A DNA stretch of 64,000 bases from Bin87 sp963663945 (lineage in GTDB: Bacteria > Chloroflexota > Dehalococcoidia > Lucifugimonadales > UBA3495), in contig OY760687.1 in assembly GCA_963663945.1 (NCBI GenBank), positions 310,001-374,000 on the forward strand. Reading direction: 5' to 3'. This document shows positions 8,305 to 16,993 of this stretch, in pieces. Within the stretch, counting starts at the first letter, position 1. Each line of letters begins with the position of its first letter. The position numbers and the translations under genes were made by a program. The notes beneath the pieces were generated by a model. The model was not told where the DNA came from. It saw only the letters and a program-made list of their open reading frames with translations, and made no database searches.

Positions 8305-10062
8305 TCAGTATCCCACGGCGTAACCGTCGTAGCGGGGGTCGGCGGCGCCGTGCAGCGCTGCGGTGTCGGGGTCGATGTACAGCGCCATCTCGCGGCCAGT
8401 CACTCCGTCCCACGCGCCCAGTTCGTGCACCGGGTGGCCCATGGCCCGTAGCTGACGCAGCGCGTCGGCGTCGAAACGATTTTCGATGAGGAGGCGGTCC
8501 TCGGCGGTGTGCGGGATCGTGGACTCGGTGCCGTCGCCGACGTGCTTCCAGCGTGGCGCTTCCACGGCTTCCTGCAGCGTCATCCCGTAGTCCACCAGGT
8601 TGGTGATGACCTGCATGTTGCTCTGCACCTGGCAGTCCGCCCCGGGCGTGCCCAGCACGTAGGTCAACTGGCGCCTGGATGATGCGCTGCCGTTGCTCCC
8701 GTTCTCCGATGATCCGCCAGGCCGGCGGAACACCATCACCGGGTTCATGGTGTGCCGCACGCGCTTGCCCGGCTGCAGGCAGTCCACGTGGTCGGGATCC
8801 AGGTGCCAGTAGGTCATGCGGTTGTTCAGCAGGATGCCGGTGTCGCCGGCCACCAGCGAGGAACCCCAGCCGCTCTGGATGCTCTGCAACTGGCACACCG
8901 CGTTACCGGCGCGGTCGGCAACCACGAAGCACGTGGTGTCTTCCTGCTCGGAGCGGGGGCCGCGACGCCGGGCGCCCACGCCGGCCGGCGAACGGCGCTG
9001 CCCCGCCGGTTGGTGCGGCCAGGGATCCCCTGCGGTCACGTTCTCCGCGGCCCGCGCCGGGTCGATGGTGGCGGCGCGTTCCCGCGCGTACTCGGCGGAT
9101 AGCATCCCGGCGACGGGCACGTCGATGTAGTCGGGGTCGGCCACGTAGGCCTCCCGGTCCGCGAACGCCATCTTCTTGGCCTCGACCATCAGGTGGATGG
9201 ATGCGGGCGAACCGAACCCCAGGCTCGCCATGTCGTGCTGCCGGATGACGTTGAGTTCCTGCAGCAGGATGTGCCCGCTGGAGTTGGGAGGCGCTTCGTA
9301 AACCGTGTAGTCGCCGTAGTCCGTCGATATCGCGTCCTGCCAGCGGGATGAGCAGTCGTTCAGGTCGGCCATGGTTAGCAGGCCGCCCTGTTCTTCGCTG
9401 AAACGGACGATGGCCTCGCCGATCTCTCCGCGGTAGAAGGCGTCTCTGCCCTGCTCGGCAATGGCCGACAGCGTGCGCGCCAGGTTCGCCTGCCGCAGGA
9501 TGTCTCCGGCGCGCAGCGGCTCTCCGGAACCGTCCCGCGTGAAAATCGCCCGGCTGGTGGGGAACTCGCACAGCAGCGAGTCGCCGGCGATGGCGGATGC
9601 CAGGTAGTGCGTTACCGGGAAACCGTCGTCGGCCAGGGCAATGGCGGGGGCGAACACCTCGGTCAGAGGCAGCGACCCGTACTCGGAATGAACGTCCAGC
9701 CACGCGTTGAGCAAGCCGGGCACCGAAACGCTCAGGATGCCTTTCATGGGGATCCCGTCACGATACCGCTCCAGCGTCGCTGCGTAAGGCGCGGCGCCGG
9801 TCCCGTTGGACAGCCGCAGGGAATCGTCCTCAGAGCGGTAGGCCATGACGAACCCGTCGCCGCCGATGCCCGACATCAGCGGCTCGACGACGTTGAGAAC
9901 CGCCGCCGTGGCGATGGCGGCGTCAAAGGCGTTGCCGCCCTTTTGCAGGACGGATATGCCCGCCTGGGCCGCCAGGGGATGGCCGGCGCAGACCATGCCG
10001 TTGCGCCCCATGACCACCGGACGGTGGGCCGAGTAGCGGATGCCGTGGGGTGAGGCTGACAT
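8305..10062 (-). CDS. ggt: Gamma-glutamyltransferase
   Basis: This 585-residue N-terminal-nucleophile hydrolase transfers or hydrolyses gamma-glutamyl groups, for example from glutathione. The N-terminal G-N-A-F-D-A-A-I segment and the P-L-M-S-G-I-G-G-D-G-F loop are diagnostic. The autocleavage site and nucleophile is T376 in D-T-T-C-F-V-V, giving a small subunit that starts T-T. G-S-S-L-V-A-G-D-T-G-I-L-L-N-N-R-M lies in the small subunit. No signal peptide is visible, so the enzyme may be cytoplasmic, unlike the periplasmic E. coli GGT. An AGGAG site ten bases before ATG supports the start. Confidence 0.93.
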   Translation of the reverse strand: MSASPHGIRYSAHRPVVMGRNGMVCAGHPLAAQAGISVLQKGGNAFDAAIATAAVLNVVEPLMSGIGGDGFVMAYRSEDDSLRLSNGTGAAPYAATLERYRDGIPMKGILSVSVPGLLNAWLDVHSEYGSLPLTEVFAPAIALADDGFPVTHYLASAIAGDSLLCEFPTSRAIFTRDGSGEPLRAGDILRQANLARTLSAIAEQGRDAFYRGEIGEAIVRFSEEQGGLLTMADLNDCSSRWQDAISTDYGDYTVYEAPPNSSGHILLQELNVIRQHDMASLGFGSPASIHLMVEAKKMAFADREAYVADPDYIDVPVAGMLSAEYARERAATIDPARAAENVTAGDPWPHQPAGQRRSPAGVGARRRGPRSEQEDTTCFVVADRAGNAVCQLQSIQSGWGSSLVAGDTGILLNNRMTYWHLDPDHVDCLQPGKRVRHTMNPVMVFRRPGGSSENGSNGSASSRRQLTYVLGTPGADCQVQSNMQVITNLVDYGMTLQEAVEAPRWKHVGDGTESTIPHTAEDRLLIENRFDADALRQLRAMGHPVHELGAWDGVTGREMALYIDPDTAALHGAADPRYDGYAVGY

Positions 10063-10153
10063 TGGGACGTCGCTCCTTGTGTGTGGGTGGCAGGTCCGGC
10101 AGCGCTGCCGCGTGCGGCCGGATGCATCGGGCCCGTGGTGGGTTGGGACGGGG

Positions 10154-10969
10154 TCAGGACGCCGGCGCGGTGACCGGGCGGATCGAAGCCAGCATGTCGA
10201 TGGACACGCCGCCCTTGGAGAAAAAGACCTCCAGCTCGTGGGTATAATTGCCGCCGGAGCTGCGGAGGGTGTTGAGCAGGGTGTCCGTGCCGATGCTCAG
10301 GATGGACGACGGCTCGTGCTGCACGGTGGACAGGTTCTTCGCGCCGCACAGGTCCAGCGCGGCAAAGATCGTGTCGTGCAGGAACGCTTCTCCAAGGTCC
10401 GTGTTGTCCAGCAACGCGAGGTTGAAGTTGGCGTGGGCCAGGTTCGCCTGCTCAAGGGTCGCGTCGGTGAACACCGTCTTGTAAAAGGTGGAGTTGGACA
10501 GGTTGGCGGATTGCATGTCGGCCCAGCTCAGGTTCGCTTCCGAGAAATCGGAAAAGCTGCAATAGGTGCCACGCAGCACCGCGCAACTCAGGTCGGAGCC
10601 GCGCAGGGTGATCTGGCTCAGGTCGGCCCGCGCCAGGTTCGCGCCCTGCAATTGGGCGTAGGACAGGTTCGCCTCGCTCAGGGTGGCGCCCTGCAGGCTC
10701 GCGCCGCGCAGGTCCGCGCTCTGCATATTGGCCCCGCTCAGGTTGCAAAACTGGAGGTCGGCGCCGCGCAGGTCGGCGTCGCCAAGATCGGAGCCGCTGA
10801 AGTCCAGGTGCGTGAGATTGGCCCACGACAGATTGGTCCCCCGCAGCCGGGCGTCGGCAAAGGATGTGCTGGTGAGGTCCGCGTTGGTCCGCAGGTCGTT
10901 CCAGATCGATACGTCCTTGCGCAGTCGGCTCAGGCATTGCTCTTTCGAGACGGAGGGCCATATTTTCAT
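10154..10969 (-). CDS. Pentapeptide-repeat protein with TIR-linker-like C-terminus
   Basis: The protein has 271 residues. About residues 30-205 consist of A(D/N)LXX pentapeptide repeats expected to form a right-handed beta-helix. The C-terminal 65 residues contain T-V-Q-H-x-P-S-S-I and G-T-D-T-L-L, then S-G-G and E-V-F-F-S-K-G-G-V. From memory, a similar segment often joins pentapeptide repeats to a C-terminal TIR domain in bacterial proteins, but here the protein stops directly after it. GGGAG eight bases upstream supports ATG at 10969. Function is unknown. No quinolone-resistance (Qnr) loop pattern was noticed. Confidence 0.88.
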   Translation of the reverse strand: MKIWPSVSKEQCLSRLRKDVSIWNDLRTNADLTSTSFADARLRGTNLSWANLTHLDFSGSDLGDADLRGADLQFCNLSGANMQSADLRGASLQGATLSEANLSYAQLQGANLARADLSQITLRGSDLSCAVLRGTYCSFSDFSEANLSWADMQSANLSNSTFYKTVFTDATLEQANLAHANFNLALLDNTDLGEAFLHDTIFAALDLCGAKNLSTVQHEPSSILSIGTDTLLNTLRSSGGNYTHELEVFFSKGGVSIDMLASIRPVTAPAS

Positions 10970-11074
10970 GACGGGACTCCCGGTTGAATGATTGTCCTAT
11001 GATGGCAATGTTCGTTTCGATTATTCAACAGCCCGCGCTGCCGTTATGGGGCTTTGACGCGTTGCTATGCGAAA

Positions 11075-11100
11075 GCCCCGGCAGCCGGTGGCGCCGGGGC
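11075..11100 (-). terminator. Hairpin downstream of the IscA-like gene
   Basis: An eight-base perfect stem (GCCCCGGC with GCCGGGGC) encloses a ten-base loop. Read on the minus strand it lies 60 bases beyond the IscA-like gene stop and is followed by only TTT, so it is a weak or bipartite intrinsic terminator candidate. It precedes the pentapeptide gene transcribed in the same direction. Confidence 0.5.
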
Positions 11101-11159
11101 AAATGATTCCTGTGTCGGCGATCCCGGGCACGGCCCGAGACTGCCGGAGGTATCGAAGC

Positions 11160-11531
11160 CTAGTGTCCGCCGCAGCCGCAACCACCGCCGCCGCAGCCAC
11201 AACCGCCACCGCCGCAGCCGCAACCACCGCTTCCGCATCCGCCGCCGGCGTACATCGGGTTGTTGATGACGAACCCGACCCGGCCGCCGAACTCCTCGAT
11301 GTAGTCGATGGTGGCCTCTTCCAGGAACGGCGCGCTGTCGGAGTCCATGAGGAACTCCATGCCGTCCATGCGGAGCACGGTGTCGTCAGGCTGGTGCTCC
11401 TTCTCCATGGTGAGCATGTACTGGAGGCCTTGTCCGGCAGGCATGGCAACCACCCGCAGGGCGGAACCGGCCTCGTCCTCGGCGGTGACAACTTCCTTGA
11501 GTTTCTCGATAGCCAGAGGGGTAACGTTCAT
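11160..11531 (-). CDS. HesB/IscA-like protein with Cys-rich tail
   Basis: This is a 123-residue A-type Fe-S carrier fold. Residues 1-92 follow the family pattern (L-R-V-V, L-Q-Y, G-M-E-F-L-M-D, G-x-G-F-V-I-N-N-P), but the first conserved Cys in the usual G-C-S-G-x-x-Y is absent; the sequence is G-Q-G-L-Q-Y (33-38). Instead of a single C-terminal CGCG motif the protein ends in 25 residues of Gly/Ser/Cys/His with seven cysteines (99, 104, 106, 111, 113, 118, 120). This tail could bind an Fe-S cluster or other thiophilic metal. ATG at 11531 has GGAGC at -12. An in-frame start eight codons upstream lacks a site. Confidence 0.8.
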   Translation of the reverse strand: MNVTPLAIEKLKEVVTAEDEAGSALRVVAMPAGQGLQYMLTMEKEHQPDDTVLRMDGMEFLMDSDSAPFLEEATIDYIEEFGGRVGFVINNPMYAGGGCGSGGCGCGGGGCGCGGGGCGCGGH

Positions 11532-11890
11532 CGTTGTCGCTCCTGAATAGCGCAAGTGTTGGGAACTCCGGGCGGAATCCCCATGTTTCCACAGTGAGCA
11601 AAGCGTATCACGGGGCGATGAGGGGCGTCAAACAGGGCGCGCGCGAGAAAACCTCTCAGCTCCGACCCGTGGTGGCCCGGCCACAAATCGACCAGCGCAT
11701 TGACGAACGTGACGATGGATCCAACCGCCCAAATCGTTGCCTCATCCCGTCGTTGCCCGAGAGTCGCCGCCCGAGAGTCTCCACTTGATAAAATGCAAGC
11801 CGGACAGGATGGCAACACTCGACAAGGGAGCCGCCCCCCAGCGTGCCGCTCAACCATTGCAACCAGTGTGCCCGAAACACAGGAGGCCCC
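11532..11890. other. Divergent spacer between IscA-like gene and HEPN-pair genes
   Basis: This 359-bp spacer separates divergent genes. I see no convincing gene in it. A ten-base direct repeat (CCCGAGAGTC, twice, four bases apart) lies near 11756-11780, immediately before a TTGATAAAATGC stretch that could supply a -10 element for the plus-strand pair. No clear -35 was found. Confidence 0.4.
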
Positions 11891-12226
11891 ATGACAGCAG
11901 CAGAAATACTGAGCCCGGAGGTCGAACAGAGTGTATCCCAGATAGTCCTGCGGGACCTGGAACACATAGCCACCGAGGGCATCTCGATCAACGAAGTCAG
12001 GATCACACCTGGCGAGGACCAATACGGAGACCCGTACTACCACATCGTGGTCGTCTACTCTGGGAACGGCGACCTCTTAGACCCGGCGTGGCTGAATGGT
12101 TTCAAGAGACGGAACCGAAAGGACCTCGCGAGGTGGGGAGTCAACCTCACGACGGAATCTTACGTCGAAGTATCCGAATACAGAGAGTGGTTAGAGATGT
12201 CGAAGACTGAATACGATGAGGAGTAG
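11891..12226 (+). CDS. Small acidic protein paired with HEPN protein
   Basis: This 111-residue acidic protein has an N-terminal amphipathic helix (about residues 8-27) followed by an alternating strand region with D-P-Y-Y-H-I-V-V-V-Y and a Glu-rich end. AGGAGG at 11881 fixes the start at ATG 11891, although an in-frame ATG lies 16 codons upstream. It is separated from the next gene by six bases. In other genomes, from memory, HEPN genes of the type found downstream are often preceded by a small acidic gene like this. An antitoxin role is inference. Confidence 0.65.
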   Translation: MTAAEILSPEVEQSVSQIVLRDLEHIATEGISINEVRITPGEDQYGDPYYHIVVVYSGNGDLLDPAWLNGFKRRNRKDLARWGVNLTTESYVEVSEYREWLEMSKTEYDEE

Positions 12227-12232
12227 CAACGC

Positions 12233-12724
12233 ATGAACTGGGAGCAGTTGCTCGAACTGGCTGAGATGCTGGCCGGGGCGCCGGTACTCGGTGAGACCAG
12301 AGGCAGGCCGCAGCAGACCCATCTCAGGAAAGCGAACAGCGCCGCCTACTACGCCATGTTCCATGCACTCGCCAACAGCAACGCGGACGCGCTGATCGGA
12401 TCAGGAGCGGCCATTCGCAGAAGCGAAGAATGGGCCGCCACGCAAAGGGCACTCAACCACGGGATATCCCGGAACCAGATGCTCAACGGGAGACGGATGG
12501 CAACCTTTCATGCCGACATACAGGACTTCGCTGAAACCTTCATCGAATTGCAAGTCCAACGTCACGAGGCCGATTACAATCCCAACTTGGCCACGCCGCT
12601 GACCCGAACGCAGACCGTGCGTAACATACAGCGCGCCCGTGACGCCACCCAAGCGTTCCTGGCAGCGGCGCCCCAAGAACGCCGACGATTCGCCACGCAC
12701 CTGTTATTCGCGCGGCGAAGTTGA
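12233..12724 (+). CDS. HEPN-domain protein (putative toxin)
   Basis: The protein has 163 residues. A helix with R-K-A-N-S-A-A-Y-Y-A-M-F-H-A-L (about residues 32-46) matches the first core helix of HEPN proteins, and a later R72-A-L-N-H76 element resembles the R-A-L-x-H motif of this subgroup. The C-terminus is basic (R-R-R-F ... A-R-R-S). HEPN proteins commonly act as RNases in toxin-antitoxin or abortive-infection systems. The canonical R-x4-6-H active motif is not obvious here, so catalytic activity is uncertain. It pairs with the acidic gene just upstream. Confidence 0.7.
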   Translation: MNWEQLLELAEMLAGAPVLGETRGRPQQTHLRKANSAAYYAMFHALANSNADALIGSGAAIRRSEEWAATQRALNHGISRNQMLNGRRMATFHADIQDFAETFIELQVQRHEADYNPNLATPLTRTQTVRNIQRARDATQAFLAAAPQERRRFATHLLFARRS

Positions 12725-12934
12725 GCAGTAGAGTCGACAAGATGATCAAACCGCGCGAATGCAGGGAAACCATTCGACCTGCAATCGAAGTGGTTAAGCC
12801 TCTTCATAATCGTGAGGCCTGATGGGCGCGTCGATCTCTGTCAGCCTGTAGAGCTGCTTGCAGTGTCGCGCTTGCGGGTAACGAGCAGCTGAATTTCTAT
12901 TGTTTGGTCGCAAGGGCCAAACGGATATTCCTGT

Positions 12935-12963
12935 TTGCAACGCTGCCCACCCCTCCCTATACT
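12935..12963 (+). promoter_or_regulatory. Sigma-70-type promoter for the flavin monooxygenase gene
   Basis: TTGCAA at 12935-12940 and TATACT at 12958-12963 are separated by exactly 17 bases, giving a near-consensus housekeeping promoter about 68 bases before the ATG of the flavin monooxygenase gene. The rest of the 306-bp spacer (12725-13030) shows only a weak GCCTC/GAGGC hairpin near 12797 and no gene. Confidence 0.65.
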
Positions 12964-13030
12964 GCGGCCATCTGCCACCAGACGCAGCGTTCCGGACGGA
13001 TTCCGGCGGCCCACAGCGAGGAGGCTCCTG

Positions 13031-14197
13031 ATGCCCAAAGACAAGGTGGAAGTTTTCTGGTTTTCCGAACAGCCCTACGGCCACGTTACCGACGACGACG
13101 TGTCACAGTACGAGTCGGGGCGGCTGGACTTCTCCAACGCGCATTTCGACCCTGAGAAGGCCCACATCCTCTACAACCAGTACCACGAGCAGTACACCTG
13201 GGCCGACCAGAACGGGTTCGACGGCATCATGTCCAACGAGCACCACGCCTCGTACTGGTGCATGAAGCCCGCGGTCAACATCGACGCCGCCGTCATCGCC
13301 AAGGTGACGCGCAATACCAAGATCGCCATCCTGGGCAACGTCATCGCCGTCAACGATCCCATCCGCATGGCCGAGGAAATCGCCATGCTGGACTGTATTT
13401 CCGGCGGCCGCATCATCTCCGGTTTCGTGCGGGGCACGGCGGTGGAGACCCTGCAGGGAGGCATCGCCCCTCCGCAGAACCGTGACCGCTTCGAGGAAGC
13501 CCACGACCTGATCATCAAGTGCTGGACCCAGCCGGGGCCCTTCCGCTACGAGGGCGAGTACTACCACTACAGGAAGGTGAACCCGTGGGTTCTGCCCATG
13601 CAGAAGCCCCATCCGCCCATCTGGTTCCCGGGTTTCAGCAGCCCCGAGTCGGTGATGTGGGCGGCGCGCCACGAGCACCCGTACATGAACCTGGGGTCGC
13701 TGCTGGACCACACCCACCGACTGCGGGACGTTTACATCGACACGGCGCGCGAGACGGGCTTCGAGCCCGGTCCGGAGCACTTCGGCTACCTGCTGCGAAT
13801 CTTCTGCGCCGACACCGACGAGAAGGCCCAGGAGCTCGGGCGCGAGTTCCTCTGGACCCAGGAACACCGCAATCGCGGCCCCCGCGAGCACAACGACCCG
13901 CCCGGGTACCAGTCCCGCGAGGCGGTCAACATCCAGCGGACGCTGCCGGGCGCGGGCGGGTTCGGCCGGATGATGACCTACGAGGAACTGCAGGAAGCTA
14001 ACAACATCATCGTGGGCAGCCCCGATACCGTGCGGGAAAAGCTGTCCATGATCGTCGAGCGCCTCAACCCCGGCTACCTGCACGTCTATGGCAACGAGGG
14101 CGCCATGGCCCACGAGGACGTGATGCGCTCCATCGAGCTGATCGGCCGTGAGGTCATCCCCGCGCTGCACGAGATACCGTTGGTCGACCACTACTAG
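13031..14197 (+). CDS. Luciferase-like (LLM) flavin-dependent monooxygenase
   Basis: This 388-residue TIM-barrel protein of the bacterial-luciferase superfamily uses reduced FMN or F420. N-terminal S-N-E-H-H (about 58-62), the I-S-G-G-R-I-I-S-G-F-V-R-G segment and P-P-I-W-F-P-G-F are typical family landmarks. It is about 50 residues longer than many members. GAGGAGG ahead of ATG 13031 decides the start over an upstream in-frame ATG, and a good promoter precedes it. It likely opens the catabolic run that continues with a lipoprotein, a 3-hydroxyisobutyrate-dehydrogenase-like gene and the Rieske oxygenase. Substrate unknown. Confidence 0.9.
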   Translation: MPKDKVEVFWFSEQPYGHVTDDDVSQYESGRLDFSNAHFDPEKAHILYNQYHEQYTWADQNGFDGIMSNEHHASYWCMKPAVNIDAAVIAKVTRNTKIAILGNVIAVNDPIRMAEEIAMLDCISGGRIISGFVRGTAVETLQGGIAPPQNRDRFEEAHDLIIKCWTQPGPFRYEGEYYHYRKVNPWVLPMQKPHPPIWFPGFSSPESVMWAARHEHPYMNLGSLLDHTHRLRDVYIDTARETGFEPGPEHFGYLLRIFCADTDEKAQELGREFLWTQEHRNRGPREHNDPPGYQSREAVNIQRTLPGAGGFGRMMTYEELQEANNIIVGSPDTVREKLSMIVERLNPGYLHVYGNEGAMAHEDVMRSIELIGREVIPALHEIPLVDHY

Positions 14198-14202
14198 GCT
14201 CG

Positions 14203-14634
14203 ATGCGATTTCCGGCAATTTGTATCGCCGCCGCCGTGGCGTCCCTGCTCCTTGTTGCAGGATGCGCGGTTGGCGGCGATACGGTTTGTCCCGAAGGAAT
14301 GGATCCCTTCACTGAAATCAATGTCTACTTCGGTCAGGAGAAGGGCAGCGGAGAAACGGTTACCGAAGAAGAGTGGCAGACTTTCCTGGCGGACGCGGTA
14401 ACGCCACAGTTTCCCGACGGGCTGACCGTGCTGGACGCCCGGGGTCAATGGTTCGACGCTGACGAAGGTCGACTCTATCGGGAGTCCACCAGGGTGTTGA
14501 ACGTGCTGGTTCCCGTTGACGCGACGGATAGCGGGGTTGCTGCTGTCCGAGATATATCGGATATCTACAAACAGCGATTTGAGCAGCAGGCCGTCTTTTA
14601 TACGTCGCGGCCGGCGTGCGCTGCCGTGTACTGA
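14203..14634 (+). CDS. Small secreted lipoprotein, unknown function
   Basis: The protein has 143 residues. The N-terminus has a short basic/hydrophobic signal peptide ending in the lipobox L-V-A-G-C21. The mature part is acidic, with a T-E-E-E-W-Q-T-F motif and F-P-D-G-L-T-V-L-D-A-R-G-Q-W that resembles the DUF3574 type of small proteins (moderate confidence). The gene begins five bases after the monooxygenase stop and ends shortly before the next start, so it is in the same transcript. Confidence 0.75.
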   Translation: MRFPAICIAAAVASLLLVAGCAVGGDTVCPEGMDPFTEINVYFGQEKGSGETVTEEEWQTFLADAVTPQFPDGLTVLDARGQWFDADEGRLYRESTRVLNVLVPVDATDSGVAAVRDISDIYKQRFEQQAVFYTSRPACAAVY

Positions 14635-14649
14635 TTGGATGGGGTGAAA

Positions 14650-15543
14650 ATGAACGCCGCAACGCCCAGCAAACAAGCCTTCATTGGAGTGGGCACCATG
14701 GGCAGCCTCATGGCCGGCTGCCTGCTGGACGCCGGCGTGGATCTGACAGTGCACGACATCAGGTGCGAGGCGGCGGAACCGCTGATCCAGCGGGGGGCGC
14801 AGTGGGCGGACAGCGCGGAGTCCGCGGTGGGTGGCTGCGAGACGGTCTGGACTTCGCTGCCCGGTCCAACCCAGGTGGAGTCGGTGCTGCTGGGCAACGA
14901 GGGCGGCGTGCTGTCCGCCATGGCTGAAGGTGCAGTCCTGGTTGATACCACCACCAACGATCCCGACGTAGCGCGCCGTGTGTCCACCGCCTGCGCCGAA
15001 CGCGGCCTCACCATGCTGGACGCGCCGGTGAGCGGACGCCCGCCCACGATGACCATGATGGTCGGCGGCGATCGGGCCGTGTTCGAGGGCGTCCGCAACT
15101 CGCTGGATGCGGTCGCGGCCCAGGTGTTCTACGTCGGGCCGTCCGGCGCGGGGTGCGTCGCCAAGCTGGCCACGCAATACATGGGCTACACCAACCTGAT
15201 CGCGGCCATCGAAGGAATGCTGATCGCCCGCATGGGCGGTGTGGATCCGGCGGTTTTGGCCGAGATCGTGCCCGTGAGCGCAGGAGCCAGCCGCGCCTTC
15301 AACGCCATACCCAACAGCATCCTGAACCGCAGTTTCGAAGCTGGTGGGACGCTGGACATCGTGGCCAAGGACGTGGCCCTGGCCTGCGCCCTGGCGGAAC
15401 GGCTTGAGGCCCCGGCCGGCACTGGGTCGGTGGCTGATGCACTGTACAAGCAGGCGCAGGATGAGGGTTGGGGAGACGAGGGCTATCCGATCGTGGCCCG
15501 GATACTGGAAGCGTTGGCCGGGACCGAACTGAAAGGAGAGTAA
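14650..15543 (+). CDS. 3-hydroxyisobutyrate dehydrogenase-like beta-hydroxyacid dehydrogenase
   Basis: This 297-residue enzyme is an NAD(P)-dependent beta-hydroxyacid dehydrogenase. It has the G13-V-G-T-M-G18 Rossmann motif, the D-A-P-V-S-G-R-P substrate loop and the catalytic-Lys helix G-x-S-G-A-G-C-V-A-K-L. The Asn usually four residues after the catalytic Lys is Gln here (K-L-A-T-Q). ATG at 14650 is chosen over an upstream TTG. It probably oxidises a hydroxyacid made by the oxygenases encoded on either side. Confidence 0.88.
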   Translation: MNAATPSKQAFIGVGTMGSLMAGCLLDAGVDLTVHDIRCEAAEPLIQRGAQWADSAESAVGGCETVWTSLPGPTQVESVLLGNEGGVLSAMAEGAVLVDTTTNDPDVARRVSTACAERGLTMLDAPVSGRPPTMTMMVGGDRAVFEGVRNSLDAVAAQVFYVGPSGAGCVAKLATQYMGYTNLIAAIEGMLIARMGGVDPAVLAEIVPVSAGASRAFNAIPNSILNRSFEAGGTLDIVAKDVALACALAERLEAPAGTGSVADALYKQAQDEGWGDEGYPIVARILEALAGTELKGE

Positions 15544-15608
15544 CGGGTACGGGGTTTGTGACGGTGTGATAACATTCGACCAGGCGAGCCGCGCCCGGAG
15601 GGGAGAAC

Positions 15609-16985
15609 ATGGCGATTACGTTCCAGCCCAGCAGTTACAGCGGCCTGGTTGACCAGGACAATGGCATGGTCAGCCGGGAGATTTTCGTAAATTCCGACAT
15701 CTATGCCGAGGAACAGGAGCGGATTTTCACCCGCGCCTGGCTGTTCGTCGGCCACGAGAGCCAGGTATCCAAGCCGGGCGATTTCTTCGTGTCCTCAATG
15801 GGCGAAGAGTCGGTCATCCTGTGTCGCGACCGGCAGGGCGAGGTGCACGTGTTCCTGAACTCGTGTATGCACCGGGGCATGAAGGTGTGCCGGTACGACG
15901 AGGGCAACACGCCCATCTTCACCTGCCCCTACCACGGCTGGAGCTTCGCTACCGACGGCGCGCTGGTGGGTGTTCCGTTTTATAAGGATGCCTACCACGA
16001 GGAGCTGGACAAGTCCCAGTGGGGCCTGATCCGCGTGCCCCGGATGACCAACTACAAGGGCGGCATCTGGGCGACCTGGGATCCCAACGCCCCCGACTTC
16101 CTGGAGTACATCGGAGGCTTCCGCACTTACCTGGACATCCTGTTCGACGGATGGGACGGCAGCGAGGGCGGCACCGAGATCATCGGTGGCATCGAGAAGT
16201 GGATGGTTCCCAGCAACTGGAAATTCCCCGCCGAGAACTTCATCGGCGACCGTTACCACAACATCAGCCACCGCTCGGTTGACCTCGTCGGCATCGGCCC
16301 GTCCGGGCAGGGGCGACGCGACAACAGTGATCGCGAGGGCGCCAAATCGCTGGACGTGTCATTCCCGGAACGGGGCCACGGCACCGTCATGTTCCTGCGA
16401 CCCGAGGATGCGCAGCCGGTTGCGTCCTACCAGAATGATCCCATTGTCGCCGACTACTTCTACCAGTGCGAGATCGCCCGCAAGGAGCGGCAGGGCGAGC
16501 TGTGGCGCATACTGGCCGGACCAGGGACGATCTTCCCCAACATGTCCTTCCTGCCCCGGCAGCCGCGCAGCATCGCCGTGTGGCATCCGCGTGGCCCCGA
16601 CCAGACCGAGGTCTGGCGGTGGTTCCTCGTCGACAGCAGCGCGCCGCCGGAAGTCAAGGAGTTCCTGCGCCAGTACTACATCCGGTACTCCGGCCCCGCC
16701 GGGCTGACCGAGCAGGACGACATGGAGAACTGGAACTACGCCCACGCTGCCAGCCGGGGCGCCATGGCCCGCCGGCATCACTACAACTACCAGATGGGCA
16801 TGGGCTACGCGGTCACCGACTTCGAGGATGGCGGCCTGAAACTCGAGGGCACCGTCCTGGATACCACCAAGGCGCGCGCCGGCGAGCAGAACCAGCGCGG
16901 CTTCTACAACCGCTGGCGGGAGTTCATGGCGGCCCGCGACTGGGACGAGCTGGCCACCTGGCGCAAGAACGGCTCGGCCTGCTAG
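15609..16985 (+). CDS. Rieske aromatic-ring-hydroxylating dioxygenase, alpha subunit
   Basis: The protein has 458 residues. Rieske [2Fe-2S] ligands are C86-x-H88 and C106-x2-H109. The mononuclear iron site is visible as N-F-x2-D214-x-Y-H217-x3-H221, the electron-bridging Asp and the two His of the facial triad. All catalytic residues are intact. Length is normal for a large subunit. The beta subunit follows eight bases later. No ferredoxin or reductase gene is adjacent, so electrons must come from elsewhere. The substrate (aromatic or other ring compound) is unknown. Confidence 0.94.
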   Translation: MAITFQPSSYSGLVDQDNGMVSREIFVNSDIYAEEQERIFTRAWLFVGHESQVSKPGDFFVSSMGEESVILCRDRQGEVHVFLNSCMHRGMKVCRYDEGNTPIFTCPYHGWSFATDGALVGVPFYKDAYHEELDKSQWGLIRVPRMTNYKGGIWATWDPNAPDFLEYIGGFRTYLDILFDGWDGSEGGTEIIGGIEKWMVPSNWKFPAENFIGDRYHNISHRSVDLVGIGPSGQGRRDNSDREGAKSLDVSFPERGHGTVMFLRPEDAQPVASYQNDPIVADYFYQCEIARKERQGELWRILAGPGTIFPNMSFLPRQPRSIAVWHPRGPDQTEVWRWFLVDSSAPPEVKEFLRQYYIRYSGPAGLTEQDDMENWNYAHAASRGAMARRHHYNYQMGMGYAVTDFEDGGLKLEGTVLDTTKARAGEQNQRGFYNRWREFMAARDWDELATWRKNGSAC

Positions 16986-16993
16986 GCGCGGTC

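Noticed and set aside
16466..16993. Long plus-strand frame overlapping the Rieske alpha gene and continuing into the beta gene
   Set aside because: High-GC antisense/overlap frame. The beta subunit begins at ATG 16994, and the upstream part has Arg/Pro-rich shadow composition.
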